64,000 nt of DNA from Pochonia chlamydosporia 170 (lineage: Eukaryota; Ascomycota; Sordariomycetes; Hypocreales; Clavicipitaceae): the NCBI RefSeq assembly GCF_001653235.2, contig NC_035794.1:3162001-3226000 (forward strand), written 5' to 3'. Positions within the stretch are counted from its first letter, which is position 1; each line of letters starts with the position of its first letter. Positions 34,761-49,007 of this stretch are shown here, piece by piece. A model generated the notes under the pieces. It was not told the DNA's origin and did no database searches. It saw only the letters and a program-made list of their open reading frames with translations. Made by a program: the position numbers and the translations under genes.

Positions 34761-36092
34761 TATATCCAAAAGTTCGCAATCAAGTCAACGGACAAAAAGA
34801 CTACTTTTGAACCTTCCAATACAAAACGAGACACGAAGGACAAAGAAACAGAGTTGAGCATGCATTTCAATTGCTGACGAAAATCCTCATGCGAGAATGC
34901 GACATAGTCGCATCAGGCCAATCATGACACCGAAACTTTATTACCCCCATCCAAATTCATGCAGGGATAATCGAGACTAAGTGATCTGTCTTGCCCAAAC
35001 CCTGGCATGGATGGTAAGCTTGATTTTATGCGAGCATTGTGTGCGGTGGCTCTGCTGTTCATAATTACGTACAATACCTGGAATCGGCACCGTAGGCTCA
35101 ATGCATATCTAGAACCCTGCGCAGTCATTGGATTGGTTGGTAATTGATTACACCGGCGGTTAATCAAAAAAGTACACCATCATTTGAAATCGCTAGTCGA
35201 TTGTGCTTAACTCAAAAAATTTTGGGTCGGAGATATTATCAATGTGCCATCGTGTGGTGTTTGGATGGGTTTCACAAGATTGTTACGAGCTGTCGTCCGT
35301 TCCGTTACACCACAGGACCAAAGGGTTTAGCCAATAATCGCGTTTCTAGTAACCATTGCGGCAGATTGTATTGACTATATTGGTATCGTCTGAAGCAGGA
35401 ACATGGTTAAAACGAGCGCTGCTCCTAGTTCCCGACCGATAATGCAAAATACATTTGGCGGTTTGAAAGGCTAATGCTGCTCATCTACACACGCATACCC
35501 TATGCTTGATCGCACACCGAGGTATATTATTGCAAGCTCTTACGAATGAGGTGCCAGCCCTTTACAAACTTGTTCTAGGCATTCCTAAGATGTATCGAAA
35601 TTGGTACGGAGGAAATGGTGAATGATTGCAAGTTGCTACCTTGCAATCATTCCTTGTAAACCAATTGAACTACTGTTACTTCGCTATAGAATTTGACGAC
35701 TCTCTTTGACCATGATCCACACTTGGGATCAACGACGAGCTGATTTAAACAAACAAACAGAAAAAATAGGATTAAAAAAAAAAAAAATGATAGAGACAGC
35801 CTACTTAAGTAGTCGTCATTTTCCCCGCCAGTCAACATGTAACAATTGCTGTAGACGAGCTTTCGCCCTCTGCAGCCCGACTGTGGTCGATCACGTGCAT
35901 TTCAGGCAGACAACGTCAGGTCGAGTCTCGAGTCCTTTGTTTCCTCAAGCACCAACATTTACCTTGGCAAATCCGACATTTGCAAACCCAAACGGCTTTG
36001 AGTTATTTACAATCTATTGAGCGCGCGCGATCTGTCTCATAGATCTGACCATAGAGTAAGACGCACCACACAGGTGGCCGGAGCAAGGCACC
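34761..36092. other. Divergent spacer with a poly-A run
   Basis: About 1.3 kb between the divergent GMC and rse1 genes. It contains a run of 14 A at 35774-35787. No gene was seen. gcgcgcgcga near 36020 lies in the rse1 leader. Confidence 0.5.
35774..35787 (+). repeat. A14 homopolymer
   Basis: A plain mononucleotide run in the GMC-rse1 spacer, prone to length variation. Confidence 0.9.
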
Positions 36093-39000
36093 ATGGCTAC
36101 CACCTCCAACATGTTCCTTTACTCGCTCACTATTCAGCCGCCAACTAACGTCACTTTGGCCATAGTTGGCCAATTCTCTGGAACCAAAGAACAGCAGATC
36201 GTTGTGGCTTCTGGCTCGCGGCTGGTCATCTATCGTCCACATGCAATTTCGGGCTCAGTCACAAAGATATTGTCGCAAGATGTGTTTGGTATCATTAGAT
36301 CCATTGCTGCCTTCCGCCTCGCTGGGGGCTCAAAAGGTTAGTCGTGTCCTCACAGTAGTCATACTGGAGCTTCCACAATCACCCTCTTATGTTTCATCTG
36401 CCAAGTACTAATTCTATTTTGTTAATAGATTATATAATCCTGGCTACTGATTCTGGCCGGATTGCCATCGTTGAGTATACACCATCGAACAATTGCTTCT
36501 CTCGTGTCCATCTTGAAACCTTTGGAAAGTCTGGCGTTCGCCGCGTTATACCAGGTCAATATCTTGCTGCAGATCCAAAAGGACGGGCGTGTCTAATTGC
36601 TTCTATCGAAAAGAACAAGCTAGTCTACGTCCTCAATCGTAACGCCGAGGCGGACGTAACTGTATCGTCACCACTTGAGGCACATAGGCATGGAGTTCTT
36701 GTCTTCTCGCTTATCGCCCTCGATGTTGGCTACGCGAACCCGGTATTTGCGGCACTAGAGGCGGATTACGCTGAGCTAGAACAAGATGAATCAGCACATG
36801 TGGAAATCCAACTCGTGTATTACGAATTAGATCTTGGATTGAATCACGTCGTCCGCAAGTGGTCCGGAGTAGTGGACTCGACATCCTCTTTGCTTTTCCA
36901 AGTTCCTGGCGGAAACGACGGTCCTAGTGGCGTACTAGTTTGCGGAGAGGAGAATATCACATTCAGGCATTCAAACCAGGAAGCTCTCCGCATTCCGATC
37001 CCAAGACGCAGAGGACCGATGGAGGATCCACAAAGAAAGCGTACTATTGTATCAGGAGTAATGCATAAGCTCAAGGGCAGTGCTATTGCATTTTTCTTCT
37101 TGCTCCAGAGCGACGATGGAGATTTATTCAAGGTAACGCTAGAAATGGCGGAGCATACTGATGGAAACCTAACTGGCGAAGTCACCCGTCTCAAGATCAA
37201 GTATTTTGATACGATTCCCGTTTCAAATAGTATTTGTATACTAAAAAGTGGCTTCCTCTTTGCAGCAAGCGAATTTGGTAACTACCACTATTACCAGTTT
37301 GAAAATCTTGGCGACGACGACGAAGAGACAGAATTCATCAGTGATGATTTTCCTACTGACCCAAAGGCATCCTATCAACCAGTCTACTTCTCCCCGCGAC
37401 CACTAGAAAATTTGACTCTGGTCGAGACTGTCACTTCTTTAGCTCCGCTGATGGATTGCAAAGTAGCAACAGCCCCCGGGAAGGCCAACCCGCAAATTTA
37501 CACGGTCTGTGGCAATGGTGCAAGGAGCACATTTCGAATGCTGAAGCATGGTGTGGAAGTGAACGAGCTTGTTGCTTCGGAGCTGCCTGGGACCCCTTCG
37601 GCAGTCTGGACCACTAGGCTTGCTAACACTGATGACTACGACGCATACATCATACTTACCTTCTTACACGATACTATGGTTTTAAGCGTCGGAGAAACAG
37701 TGACTCAAGTAACTGATTCCGGATTTCTTACAGCCGTGGCGACACTTGCAGTTCAGCAGATCGGCAACAATAGTCTCATCCAAGTCTACGCAAAAGGGAT
37801 CCGCCATATACAAGGTGGGCTTATTACCGAGTGGCCCGCCCCCCAGCATCGTACCATTGTTGCCGCCGCCACGAATGAACGGCAAGTCGCCGTTGCTCTC
37901 AGCTCAGGTGAAGTCGTTTACTTTGAGGTCGATGAAGACGGCTCTCTCGCTGAGTTTGACGAGAGAAAAGAAATAGGCAGTGTTACGTCTCTCGGTTTAG
38001 GACCCGTGCCTGAAGGTCGCCTTAGAAGCTCCTTTCTTGCTGTTGGGTGTGATGACTGTACGGTTCGAATACTAAGCTTAGAGCCGGACTCAACACTCGA
38101 AAGCAAGTCTGTACAGGCTCTAACTGCAGCACCATCGTCGCTTTGCATTTTATATATGGAGGACTCTTCTTCGGGAGGCTCTACGCTATATCTGCACATT
38201 GGTCTGAATTCTGGCGTGTACTTGAGAACTGTGCTGGATGAAGTCACAGGCGACTTGAGTGATACACGGCTCAGATTCCTCGGCCTAAAACCCGTGAAAC
38301 TCTCTCCGGTCATTCTTCGAGGTCAAAAGTGTGTCTTGGCACTTAGCACCACCTCGTGGATAGCACAAGTCGATCCAATTATGGGTGGCTTTCTAGTCAC
38401 GCCTCTGTCGTATCATGAGCTGGAGTGGGCGTGGAACTTCACAAGCAAACAATGTGAGGAGGGTATAGTTGGGATTCACATGAATTATCTTTAGTAAGTG
38501 TCTCCTCTTACCTCAAGCCCTCCCTGCCAGTTTTTATACTCACCAGGCGAGCTCTACTTGAGTGCTGGCCTGTCATTGCATCTAGACTACTAAGTTACTA
38601 ACCGTGAACTTCACAGCATATTCTCCCTCGACAACCTACGGGATACGTTCATCCAAAAAGCCATTCCTCTTTCATACACCCCGAGACAGCTGCTACAACA
38701 TCCAGGTCAGGCTTACTTTTACACCATAGAATCCGAAAACGATACACTTGATCCGTCACTTCGCGAACAGTTGCTGGCCGATGCGAATATCACAAATGGC
38801 GACGCCGAAGCTGCACGGCTCTCGTTGCAACATTTTGGCCTCCCAAAGGGCCAGGGCAGATGGGCGTCTTGCATTAGTGTCATTGACCCAACTGTAGGGA
38901 CTGCAGAGGTTCTCAACACAGTTCACTTTGAAGGGAATGAAGCGGCCGTCAGTGCAGCGGCAGTATCTTTCACAAGTCAAGATGATGAGAGCTTCTTAGT

Positions 39001-39986
39001 TGTTGGAACAGGAAAAGACATGACCGTCAATCCCAGGCAGTCGTCGGAGGGATACATACATGTCTATCGTTTTCTCGACGATGGTAAAAATTTAGAATTC
39101 ATCCACAAAACCAAGGTTGAAGAGCCACCGACGGCACTCCACTCTTTCAATGGTCGGCTGCTTGCTGGAATCGGAAAAATGCTCAGGATATATGATCTGG
39201 GTATGAGACAGCTGCTTCGGAAGGCCCAAGCCGACATTGCACCGCAACTTATTGTCTCCTTGCAATCTCAGGGGTTTCGAATCGTCATCGGGGACGTACA
39301 ACATGGTGTGACCATGGCAGTGTACCACCCCCTCTCAAACCAACTTCTGCCGTTTGCCGAAGATACAATTGCGCGGTGGACGACATGCACAGCCATGATA
39401 GACTACGAATCTGTTGCTGGCGGCGACAAGTTTGGCAATATTTGGATCGTCCGATGCCCTGAGAAAGCCAGCACCCAGGCCGATGAGCCCGCCGCGAATG
39501 TGCAACTTACCAACGAACGAAGCTATCTACATGGTGCTAGCCACCGGCTTCAACTAATGTCGCACGTTTTCGTCCAAGATATACCCACTAGCATTTGCAA
39601 GACAAGCCTAGTTGTTGGCGGCCAGGATGTTCTGTTGTGGACCGGTCTGCACGGAACTATCGGCGTGCTCATTCCCTTGGCCACACGGGAAACTGCGGAC
39701 TTCTTCCAGACGTTGGAGATGCACATGCGCAATGAAGACCCGCCGCTTGCTGGGCGTGACCATCTTATGTACCGCGGGTATTATGCACCTGTTAAAGGTG
39801 TCATAGACGGCGATTTATGCGAGCGGTTTGCGCTTCTACCTCGCGAGAAGAAGGAGATGATTGCTGACGAGCTGGACCGTTCTGTCCGGGAGGTGGAGCG
39901 TAGGATATCGGTAAGTTTAACTCCCAAGACTTGTTGGTAAATGCTAACAGTTGTGATAGGACGTCCGAATTCGGTCTGCCTTTTGA
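36093..39986 (+). CDS. rse1: Pre-mRNA-splicing factor Rse1 (SF3b subunit 3 / SF3b130)
   Basis: Four exons (36093-36336, 36429-38493, 38617-39910, 39960-39986) sum to 1210 codons (1209 residues), the normal size for the family. It begins [20 protein letters not shown] after a short lead and has the expected N-terminal MMS1/DDB1-like propeller ([31 protein letters not shown]). The C-terminal CPSF_A domain contains [14 protein letters not shown] and ends with a last exon encoding DVRIRSAF. Rse1 is part of the SF3b complex of the U2 snRNP, which recognises the intron branch site in the nucleus. It is essential in yeast. This conserved gene serves as a landmark between the accessory regions on either side. 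Confidence 0.97.
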
Positions 39987-41928
39987 GAATCGATTGGGTC
40001 TTTCTGGATGAGGTGGATGCACTCGACTCGGCACAGATTAGTTACGATTCCGATTCAGTTGGAATGACCTTATTACGATTTATTCCTTGGACAAGGCCTT
40101 TTTTGGTTGTAGAGATAAATCGTCGCGTGTATCTCGAGTATTTGGGTTTTGTCTTTGGGTTTTGGAGTACGAGGATACTAAGACAGGCTTCATCAACACA
40201 TGTTGGACACCAATATGAAGATACATGGCTGGAGGTACTTCCCGATGTATGAACGCGACTCCGCCCTTGCGACGCAAGAGAAATCGCCAAACAACAGAAC
40301 CTCATATACAGTGTTTGGAGGAGGATCCTGCCCCAGTCATGCAGCTACTGAGCCTTAAGACTGTTCAATCCCTTTGCAGCGACATCGTAATGTCTTTAAA
40401 ATATCTCATGACCGACTTATCCAGGACGTGTTTGCTTGTCACTTCACTGCCTTCCAAGCACCTGTTGCAACTGAGATTGTGCGCATCGTTGAGAGGTTCG
40501 AACCAGTTACTGACAGTCACTTCGTCAAAGAAACACCTGGAATATCCACATTGAAAAGATCATCCGCAAATACCGCATTTTTACCATCCACTTCGACCAG
40601 GGCAGCAGTATCAATAGTTTCGAAGGCGAGAATATACTTTTTGAAAGTTCGACCAATTAATTCCGTTTGATGGCGGCAAAGGCAATTCGAAAACGTCTAG
40701 CCCTGCTCGGAACCCAATTGTGTTGTCCGACTAACATTACATCTGGTCAGCTGAAATGTTACGCAACATGCGAACCAACAAGGCGGAAATAGTAATTTCG
40801 ACTCTAACCCTGTCTCATGTGCCCAAGTACGGGTCGCAAACATACAATTTGTTTCAGAGAATGGGCCTGGAAGTATCCCGGGAGCATAAGATTCCGCATG
40901 AATGAACCAGGAACCCAAGCTGGATTCCAGCTGAGTCATTCCTGCTGTTGGATATCCATTTGCCTTCAGGGCCATTGTATTTGGTGCAAGGGGTATTGCC
41001 GGGAAGCTTTGGGCGACTAACAGGATGAACAGCCGCAAACAGCAATAGCCTATTCATTGCGATCATGTCGTATGATATTCTTGAACATACTATTGCCGTT
41101 CTAGTTCCAAGTGACAGGCTCTGTGACTTATGCTTAGCAAAAGACGCCTCATTATGCGGACTTACTTTAAGAGCTACACGGCAATGCCTATTCAATCTTT
41201 ACTTCATCTACGCCAACGTAAATACACACTTCAAGGTATTTCCGTCAACTGCAAATCCTCAGCCTAACGCTCTTCCCAACGGTTAAACTCGTGGCGTTAC
41301 TCTTCAATGCGGTGGATCGTCCATAGGCTCAATTCACACGCAGAGAAACAACGGCGATCAGCATGCGTAGTTGTAAGAAAGAGGGATAATTCGTTCAGTC
41401 AGAACGGCACTAGCACGGCATCTCAAAACTCCATGCCATGACCTGGAGATGACGGTCTTCCCTGGACGACTTTTTATCCCTTTGCAAATTGACCCCGTTC
41501 TCGCCAAATCTGCAAAACAAGGATAAGCCAATAGACCTTTTAGAATCACCAACTATGGCGTTACAAAATTATCGCGACTGGATAGAAACAATTACAATAT
41601 TGGCATCTCAAAGGGTGCGCAACTATATATCCTCGTCTTAGCGTCAGCCACTTTGCACCACGGCTCCATCACCACCTACTTACATGGGTCGCCACCAGTA
41701 AACAGGACCGCCTTGCCAAAACCCCGTGTTAGTCTTTCCGGATGCCCCAGCTTCTGCTTCCCCATGGGGCCGGTAAAGCATGTCCGTGTCCCTGTGTTGC
41801 GCGTGATACATCAAGGGGCCGTTGTCCAACGAAAGATGTGATCTTGTTCTTCATCAGTTTCCATCAATGCAGATCTTTCAATCCTTAGCTTCTCCGTAAT
41901 CGCACCTCTGTAGGTATTTGTTGTTGCA
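39987..41928. other. Intergenic, about 1.9 kb, no gene seen
   Basis: Plus-strand frames at 40225-40670 and minus-strand frames at 40697-41195 overlap in conflicting frames, without motifs. The right end is the sugar transporter promoter (several short CT-rich stretches near 41750-41900). Confidence 0.5.
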
Positions 41929-43782
41929 ATGGCGGACACTGAGAAGACCAAGGACGCGTTCACAGAGAATGCTGGAGACAATGACTCCCATATTGAGGCG
42001 GCCAAGGGAACACCCGAGGCCCTTGTGACGACTTTGGGTGTCACGGGTGGTGCTCCTAACCCTTGGGGTCGTGGACATGTGCAGCTTTATGCTGCTTGTG
42101 GTATCATATACTTGTGCTCTACGATGAATGGTATGTTTCTCGTTACAAGATCCTGGGGATACATTAGCTAACTTGATAGGCTACGATGGCTCATTGATGG
42201 GATCTATCAATGCTCTGCCCGAATATCAAAGCTACTATAACCTCAAGGAAGGTGGTTCTTCATCTACCGGGCTTGTCTTTTCGATCTTCCAAATCGCCCA
42301 GATGGTCGGTGCCTTGTTCACCTGGCTTTGTGACTGGCAAGGTCGAAAACGAGTTATGATTGCCGCGTGCTTCGGAATCTGTGCGTCGGCCATCTTCACG
42401 GCTCTTGCACCGTCTTTGTCCGCTTTCATTGGCGCTCGTTTTCTCCTCAGTTTCTTCTCGACGATTGCCACTGTCGCTGCACCTCTCTTGCTCGTCGAGA
42501 TTGCTCCCCCTTTGTATCGTGGAACCGTGGCTGGCACTTACAACACTTTGTACTACATGGGTTCTATTATTGCTACCTTCGGTGAGTGGCACAAATCCAC
42601 TTCTCCTTAAGTCTACGGGATACTCATAATCTTGGTAGCTATGTACGGAGCCAATAAGCACCTTTCAGGAAATCTGAAGTGGCGTCTCCCTCTCTGGTTG
42701 CAGATGCTCTGCCCTGGCTTCGTTTGCATTCTCGGCTGGCTCGTTCCAGAGAGTCCACGTTGGCTCGTCGCAAAAGGCAGAGTAGAAGAAGCAAAGGAAT
42801 TCATCATCAAACATCACGCTAATGGTGATGCCAATCACCCCATCGTAGCCATCGAAATGCACGAAATCGAAGACTCACTTGCTGGCGTTCGACTCAACTC
42901 GCCCAAAGCTTACTTTGATCTACGAAGTCTCTTCAAGAGTCGTGCGCGTCTTTACCGACTTATGCTGGCGGTTGCTATGGCTTGGTTTGGCCAGTTCTCA
43001 GGAAACAATGTTGCCAGTTATTATCTTCCGACTATGGTGCAGGGCGTAGGGATCACATCAGTCGATACTCAGCTGCTGCTGAATGCTATTTACGCTGTTA
43101 CTGGCTGGATTGCAGCAACTCTAGGCGGTAAGTTAATCTCAACAGAAGGAAAAAAAATTGTTTATAGCTGACGAATTATTCTAGCACGATTGCATGACGT
43201 ATTCGGTCGTCGAAAGATGCTAATGTCGTCTTGTGGTGGTATGGCCGTAGCATTGGCTATTATGGCAGCTACAACAGCAACATACCAGAAGACCGGAGAC
43301 AAGGAAGCTAGCTCTGCAAGCATTGCATTCATTTATATCTTTGGTGTCATCTTTGCCGTGGCCTTTACACCCATGCAGCCTATCTACCCTGCGGAAGTAT
43401 TGTCCAGTACGTCGTCGATCCCACATAACACTCGCATGAAGTGCCTCTTTAAGCTAACGTTCTCGCCTAGACGATATGCGTGCCAATGGTATGATGGTTT
43501 TCCAAATCACAGCCGGCTGCTCAAGCTTTGTGAACACATTCGCGGCGCCAATTGCCATGCAAAACATCAAGTATTGGTTGTAAGTAAACCGGACGAGTGG
43601 TCGCAGTTCAAACATGCTAACAATGGGATAGCTATGTATTCTTCGTGTTTTGGGACGTTTTCGAACTTGTCTTCATTTACTTCTTCTTCGTTGAGACCAA
43701 GGGCCGTACTTTGGAGGAGTTGGACCAGGTGTTTGAGGCTCCTAACCCACGCAAGGCTAGCACTCGCAAGATTTCTACATAA
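41929..43782 (+). CDS. MFS sugar transporter (hexose/lactose-permease type)
   Basis: Six exons (41929-42130, 42180-42581, 42639-43127, 43185-43406, 43471-43579, 43632-43782) sum to 525 codons (524 residues). Family signatures are clear: [16 protein letters not shown] in the first helix, WQGRKRVMI, then [35 protein letters not shown] and the C-terminal [17 protein letters not shown]. Twelve helices are expected in the plasma membrane. It resembles fungal lactose/hexose permeases that import mono- or disaccharides with protons. It faces a beta-mannosidase gene whose stop is 566 bp from its own, suggesting, without proof, uptake of mannose-containing disaccharides for intracellular hydrolysis. 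Confidence 0.92.
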
Positions 43783-44348
43783 GACGTGACTTTTTGTTTC
43801 ATGTGGACCATGCAGTTAGTCGTTCGACAACAGGCTCCTGGCTACAGGAGCTGCCGCGCCATGCGTCTAGTTGTAGAAAGAAGATAGGCTTTAGGTGCGA
43901 AGTGAATATATATGTTATATTAAACTGAAGTAGTTTGTTTCTTCCACGAGTTTGTAGTACCTGGGTCTAATAGATCTTTGTCGTGTATAGAACCATAGAC
44001 TTCTCCAAACTGGAGTATTACAACCACCAGTTCTGCACTGCAAGACGGAGCCCATGGACGATGAGTAGCCTACACAAGGCTCGGGCACTACGTAGCGGTT
44101 GGTAGATAGTCCAAATGGGTGGCAACTATCTTCACATTTTACTAATCGCATGCAGCAATAGCCATTTATATGGCAATTAAAAGGACTGGTGAGGTCTTCA
44201 ACAATCTCCGTCGCCTTGAGTGCAACGGTTCAACCACAAGCTGCAGCAACCTTCAAGATCAAAAATCGCGGTAGAAGGGTAAGCGTCTTTTTAAACACTA
44301 AAACTAGCTGAGAATAGTTTGCTAGACATGAGTGATCATTGTGTTTTT
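43783..44348. other. Convergent spacer between transporter and beta-mannosidase
   Basis: No gene was seen; it contains the 3' ends of both transcripts. Confidence 0.5.
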
Positions 44349-47187
44349 TCACACGTCTTGATCTCCCAGATACCGGAAGACAGGTACGTTGCCCTCCTTA
44401 AATCCCCCTTTTGCTTCAATAACTTGAGTATCCCCAGGTACCAAGTCAATGCAGTTATCGCTCAAAATCTGATTATCAAACTCATTAAGAACCAATCCCT
44501 TCGTTGGGCGCTTCACAGTCACTGTATACCGACCGCCCGCAGCCACTATATCCACGCCCCTGTTCTCAAATGACAAGTATTTGAAGGGTTGCGGCCAGTC
44601 CATGTCCCGTGCGATTACTTCATCCCCAGAGAACAAACGTACTGAAAGTACATGTGGCTCTTCCTTGAGATTATCAATGGTGCCAGTGTAAGCCGACGTG
44701 GTGCCATTGGGGGTGATGGTCAAGCCCGTCTTCCGAATCGCAGGCTTGATATCCTCACCCGTGGCGATGGACACGAATCGTATCTCAACGTCGCCCATAA
44801 TAGATTGCTGTTTGTTGCTTGATACCCAAACAGAGAAGGTAGACTGCTTAGCTGGGCGGGCATGGCAGACACTCCAGTCGTGATGCTCTCGCTGAACACC
44901 GACACTCACAGGACGCAAAGCACGGGCAATCGTATAGAATCCTGGCTTCTTTCGAAGGTAGTAGTCCACGATGGCCCACGAAGTACAGGGCCAGCAGTCG
45001 TTTATTTGCCAAACGAGAGCGCCACCACACCGACGTTCTTCTCCCCATTGTCGTCTCCATCCGCGGTAAGCATATGCCAGGGCTTCGCTCTGCATCAGTT
45101 GCGTCAGGTAGATGTGTGCCTAAAAAGATGAGACAATGTTAGCAAATATGTAGCACTATGTAATTGCAATGTTCTGAGATACGCGGAGTACACTCACCTC
45201 GAGATTGGCTGGAGGACGGAAGTTCTCGACGACATAGGTCGCGATCCGGCGCTCATGACCGTCTGCCTTGTTGTGGAAGTCCATAACGTGTGATTGTGGA
45301 TAAAATTCGGAAGCTTTTGTTACAAACGACTGAATTGTACGCATGTTGGGGAATGCTTCAAGACCAAACTCGCTGTTGAATCTGCCTCCAATTCGGTCGA
45401 ATGTTTGGTACTTTTCCTGTGTGCCGTGCCAAACTGCCACCTAAAGTGAGTCACTGTTACCAAATCAAGGAGGACAAAGTCACATACCATTCCACTGATG
45501 TACATCACCAACAGTCAGATCAAAGCTATTCTTCCCTTTGGAAAACGGCGAACTTGGCCAATATGGGACACTTGGACTCTCATCCGCCACCACCGTTCCC
45601 AATAAGTGCTCATAGTAGTAACGAGCTGGGAAACCAGTCTTCAACCAAGACTCAGCGTCTTTATTCTCGTAGTCATACTCCAGTTTGTACTGTTCTTGGA
45701 TCTGATAGTCCTCGTTGTTGCCAGCGTAGATCACAATTGACGGGTGGTGGCGAAGGCGCCGAACATTCTGTCTTGCCTCTTCTTCAACTGAGTCGCGGAG
45801 TGATTTCCAGGTTGGGTAACTGCCGCAAGCGAACATGAAATCCTGCCAGACGAGGATACCTAGCTCATCGCAGATGTCGTAGAAAGCATTATCCTCGTAG
45901 ATGCCACCGCCCCATACGCTTTGAGGAACATTAGTTCGCAAGACCTGCTCCTGATGGGAGGAAACTTACCGAGTCATGATTTGATTACCTTCGATCATGA
46001 GATTCAGCCAGTCACGGTACTTGTCTTTGGTGAGTCGTGGCAGGAAGTTATCCGCGGGAATCCAGCAGGAGCCGCCGGCAAACACATCGATGTTATTGAT
46101 TCGGAAGTAAAATGACTCTCCGTAGGCATCTTCTTTTTGGATAAGTTCTGCCCTTCTCAAACCAGTCTTCTTGATCATGGTGTCAAGCACGATTCCGTTG
46201 CGGATAAGGTCAATGTTAAAGTCGTAGAGTGCGGCATCGCCGTAGCCGACAGGGTACCACAACTTCGGATCATCTAAGCACCGTCAGAAAAGTCTCTCCG
46301 GAAGCTAATTCATACACAAACCTAGCTCAAAGTTGAGGGCTCCCCCGGCTCCCACTTTCGTAGAGGTGGTGAACACCTCCTGTCCTTGGTGCGTAATGGA
46401 CAGTCGAATTTCATCGACTTGCCCATGGTGGTCAACCTGAACTGAACCAGCAGCGGAACTCAAGTCCTCAGTAACAGTGTAGTTAATTCTAACATCATCA
46501 ACATATGCAGATGACACTTCGAGATATACTGGTCGCCAAGGTCCCGCCGTCATGAGCACAGGTCCCCAATCCCAACCCTTGAATAGCTGTTAATATTCGT
46601 TGACAATAATAGAAAGCATGTACTACTCACCCAGTGGTATTGAGCCTTGCGGACTGCCAAACGACCAGTTTCGCCGTTGTGCGCAATGAAACGGTACTCT
46701 GAATGTTCCTTCTCGAGAGCACGACCTCGAAGCAGAGCGCTTCCAAAGTCAATAACCAGACTGTTTTTCTCCTGAATCAGTTTAGTCACGTTGACTCGGT
46801 GGCTGAGAAACATGTTATCGCTCTGAAGAATAACTGCATCGTTTAATTTGACAGTGGCGATAGTGTCGAGTCCCTCAAAAATGAGGTAGACGTCAGTACC
46901 GTCTGCTCGTTGTGGCGCGGAAAAGGTTGTTCGATAAGTCCATGACTTCTCGCCCACCCACTCGACATCTATTTCGTTCAGGCCAACAAACGGGTCTGGA
47001 ATTCTACCCATCTACATTAGCGTTGGAATGATGATTCAGGTTTGTGTTGAACTAACTTTTTGTTTGCGATTAAGTCTAGATGACACACGCTGGGGACTTT
47101 GGTTACCGGAAGCCATTCGTCACCAGTATCGGTTTGTTTAAAAGACCAGCCAGAGCTGAGCTCTGTTCTCTGTGCTGCTACAGCCAT
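44349..47187 (-). CDS. mndB: Beta-mannosidase, GH2, intracellular (mndB type)
   Basis: Seven exons (47187-47057, 47003-46631, 46577-46322, 46273-45970, 45918-45488, 45433-45198, 45119-44349) sum to 834 codons (833 residues). It hydrolyses terminal beta-mannose from manno-oligosaccharides. GH2 landmarks in order: [57 protein letters not shown] with acid/base Glu424, and [11 protein letters not shown] with nucleophile Glu520. [18 protein letters not shown] is also typical. It has no signal peptide, which agrees with the B-type enzymes that act on imported disaccharides. A second in-frame ATG at 47262 would add 25 residues; 47187 fits the family better. Convergent neighbour: a sugar transporter. 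Confidence 0.95.
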
Positions 47188-49007
47188 AATGCAACTGGAT
47201 CCTGAAAACTTGGTTGTGCTAGACTTGCAGATTGTGATGTGCTGCGAAACCCGACCTCCCAAGTCACAGAAACAACTACGCGGACGATCTTATATAGCAA
47301 ACGTTGCCAGAAGGAAATCACAATGGGGGAAATGCCAAGAATACTGTATTTGTTCTACATCTCCTGTGCGGATCACCAATGCTCCATAACGAAAACATCA
47401 GGCATTGGAGATCCTCTGTGTATATACTCCGCAGCCCACTGGGATAAAAGCGATTACATCTGCTTGCTTCAATTCTGAAATGGAATTGGTTGAAACTTGA
47501 AACTCCGTCCTAGTGCAAGTGTACAACTCCACATGCGTGGGGAAAGCAACAATGTCAAGACGCAACTTTGAATCCCCGTGCTAGCGTACATGCACATCAG
47601 AAGTCTGACAGCCACCCATGTGGTCTGATTCAGGGAGATGCGTGATGTACAATTAGACTAGTGCAAGTGAAACATAATCAGATACAAGGCCCGCAATGCA
47701 TCCGTTAAGGTATCTACGCTGCACTTCCCGCGTTGTGTAAGATGCAGTGATATATTTAAACTCTTCGATATGAAGATACGGAACTCAATTTAGGAGTCTT
47801 TAGTATAAATTGTAAGTTGTATTTAGAAGATACAAGAATGACTGATCAGACGAGACTGGCTAGGTCATGGCGGGCGAGTTCACCTCACTGGCACAGGGTG
47901 TAAGCGAAATCCGCTACAAACTCCTTTTTGCTACTATGCATTACCCATAATGGCAACATATGTATTCACATGATTGCAAAAGCCCTTAGGACCTATATAG
48001 AGATGGCATTGTTTGAGATTCACTCCGAAAAGAGGAGAAACAAATATGGGAGAGCCCTCCATGCCATGGTATGATGTAGACCTTGTGAATTGCATCTGCC
48101 TACGCCAAAGTCTATGCATTCCAACAACCATGTCAACTTCTATTAATCTAACGTTTACTGGCAGGTTCCGTAGTCAAGATTCTGACGACGTATGCGAAGA
48201 AAGCCTATCGAAATGCAGCATCTTCGTTTGCCGGCCACTCTTTCTCAAATTTGCGCCCACATGGTCGTTGTCAGCTATCCCAAAGATACCATAGAAAGAG
48301 ATTGCAACTCTTTTCTTTCAGAACATGATTCTTGTGCGGTCAGACAGGTGTCGAACACGCTGCATACCCAATGTGCCGTATAGTGATGGCATTGGCCTCT
48401 CGTAGCATGAATACAGGACCAGCTCTGTCGTAGATTCCTATAGTGCCTGTTCACAAAGCGCTGTATGGTTGTTTAAATTCTAATAAAGTCCTTAGTACTC
48501 TGTCACAGAAGTTAAAGCCGGCACAGCACTGCAAAGGCTCTTAGGGCCCAGGGGGTTTGTTCAATGCCATGAATGGCACATCCTTTGTTCTATAACGAGC
48601 AGTCTTCACTTGTCCAGTGGAAGCGCTTTCTGCATCCGACAAAGACCATAACGGAAAATTCAAGCAGATTTTAGTGACAATGCGCTATATTTTCCGACCT
48701 GCTAACAGTCAGAGCCTGGAGCAAAGGCACTTTTGAGCATCTTCACAAAGCAGACCTTGGACATTGCTTTCTGCTCATGGAACTGACAACCATACTCAAC
48801 TGGTTTCCTGTCCATTAACTGTTCATTATGGTTTCCAAACTACAACAATGACAGCAAGTTCGTCTTTGGTCAGCGATGTTTGCTTACCAGGTCGATTATA
48901 AATGGCGGAGCGCCCGCTGTGATTGCCAAACACGAAATTCTCTGTGTACAATTATTTCCTTTTTCGCTCTTCTATTTCATTTACCGTTTCGTGCGATATA
49001 CTCTCCA
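47188..49007. other. Divergent spacer, about 1.8 kb, no gene seen
   Basis: It holds the promoters of the beta-mannosidase and of the small MGCGSS protein gene. The tracts ctgtgtatatactccg near 47415 and gtgatatatttaaac near 47745 resemble TATA elements on either strand. No coding frame was convincing. Confidence 0.45.

Noticed and set aside
40485..40505. ggttcgaacc, resembling a tRNA B box
   Set aside because: No matching A box, acceptor stem or anticodon stem could be folded around it.
48876..49007. Upstream in-frame start of the acylated protein
   Set aside because: It has a random-looking lead (MFAYQVDYKWRSARC) and would bury the MGCGSSK signal.
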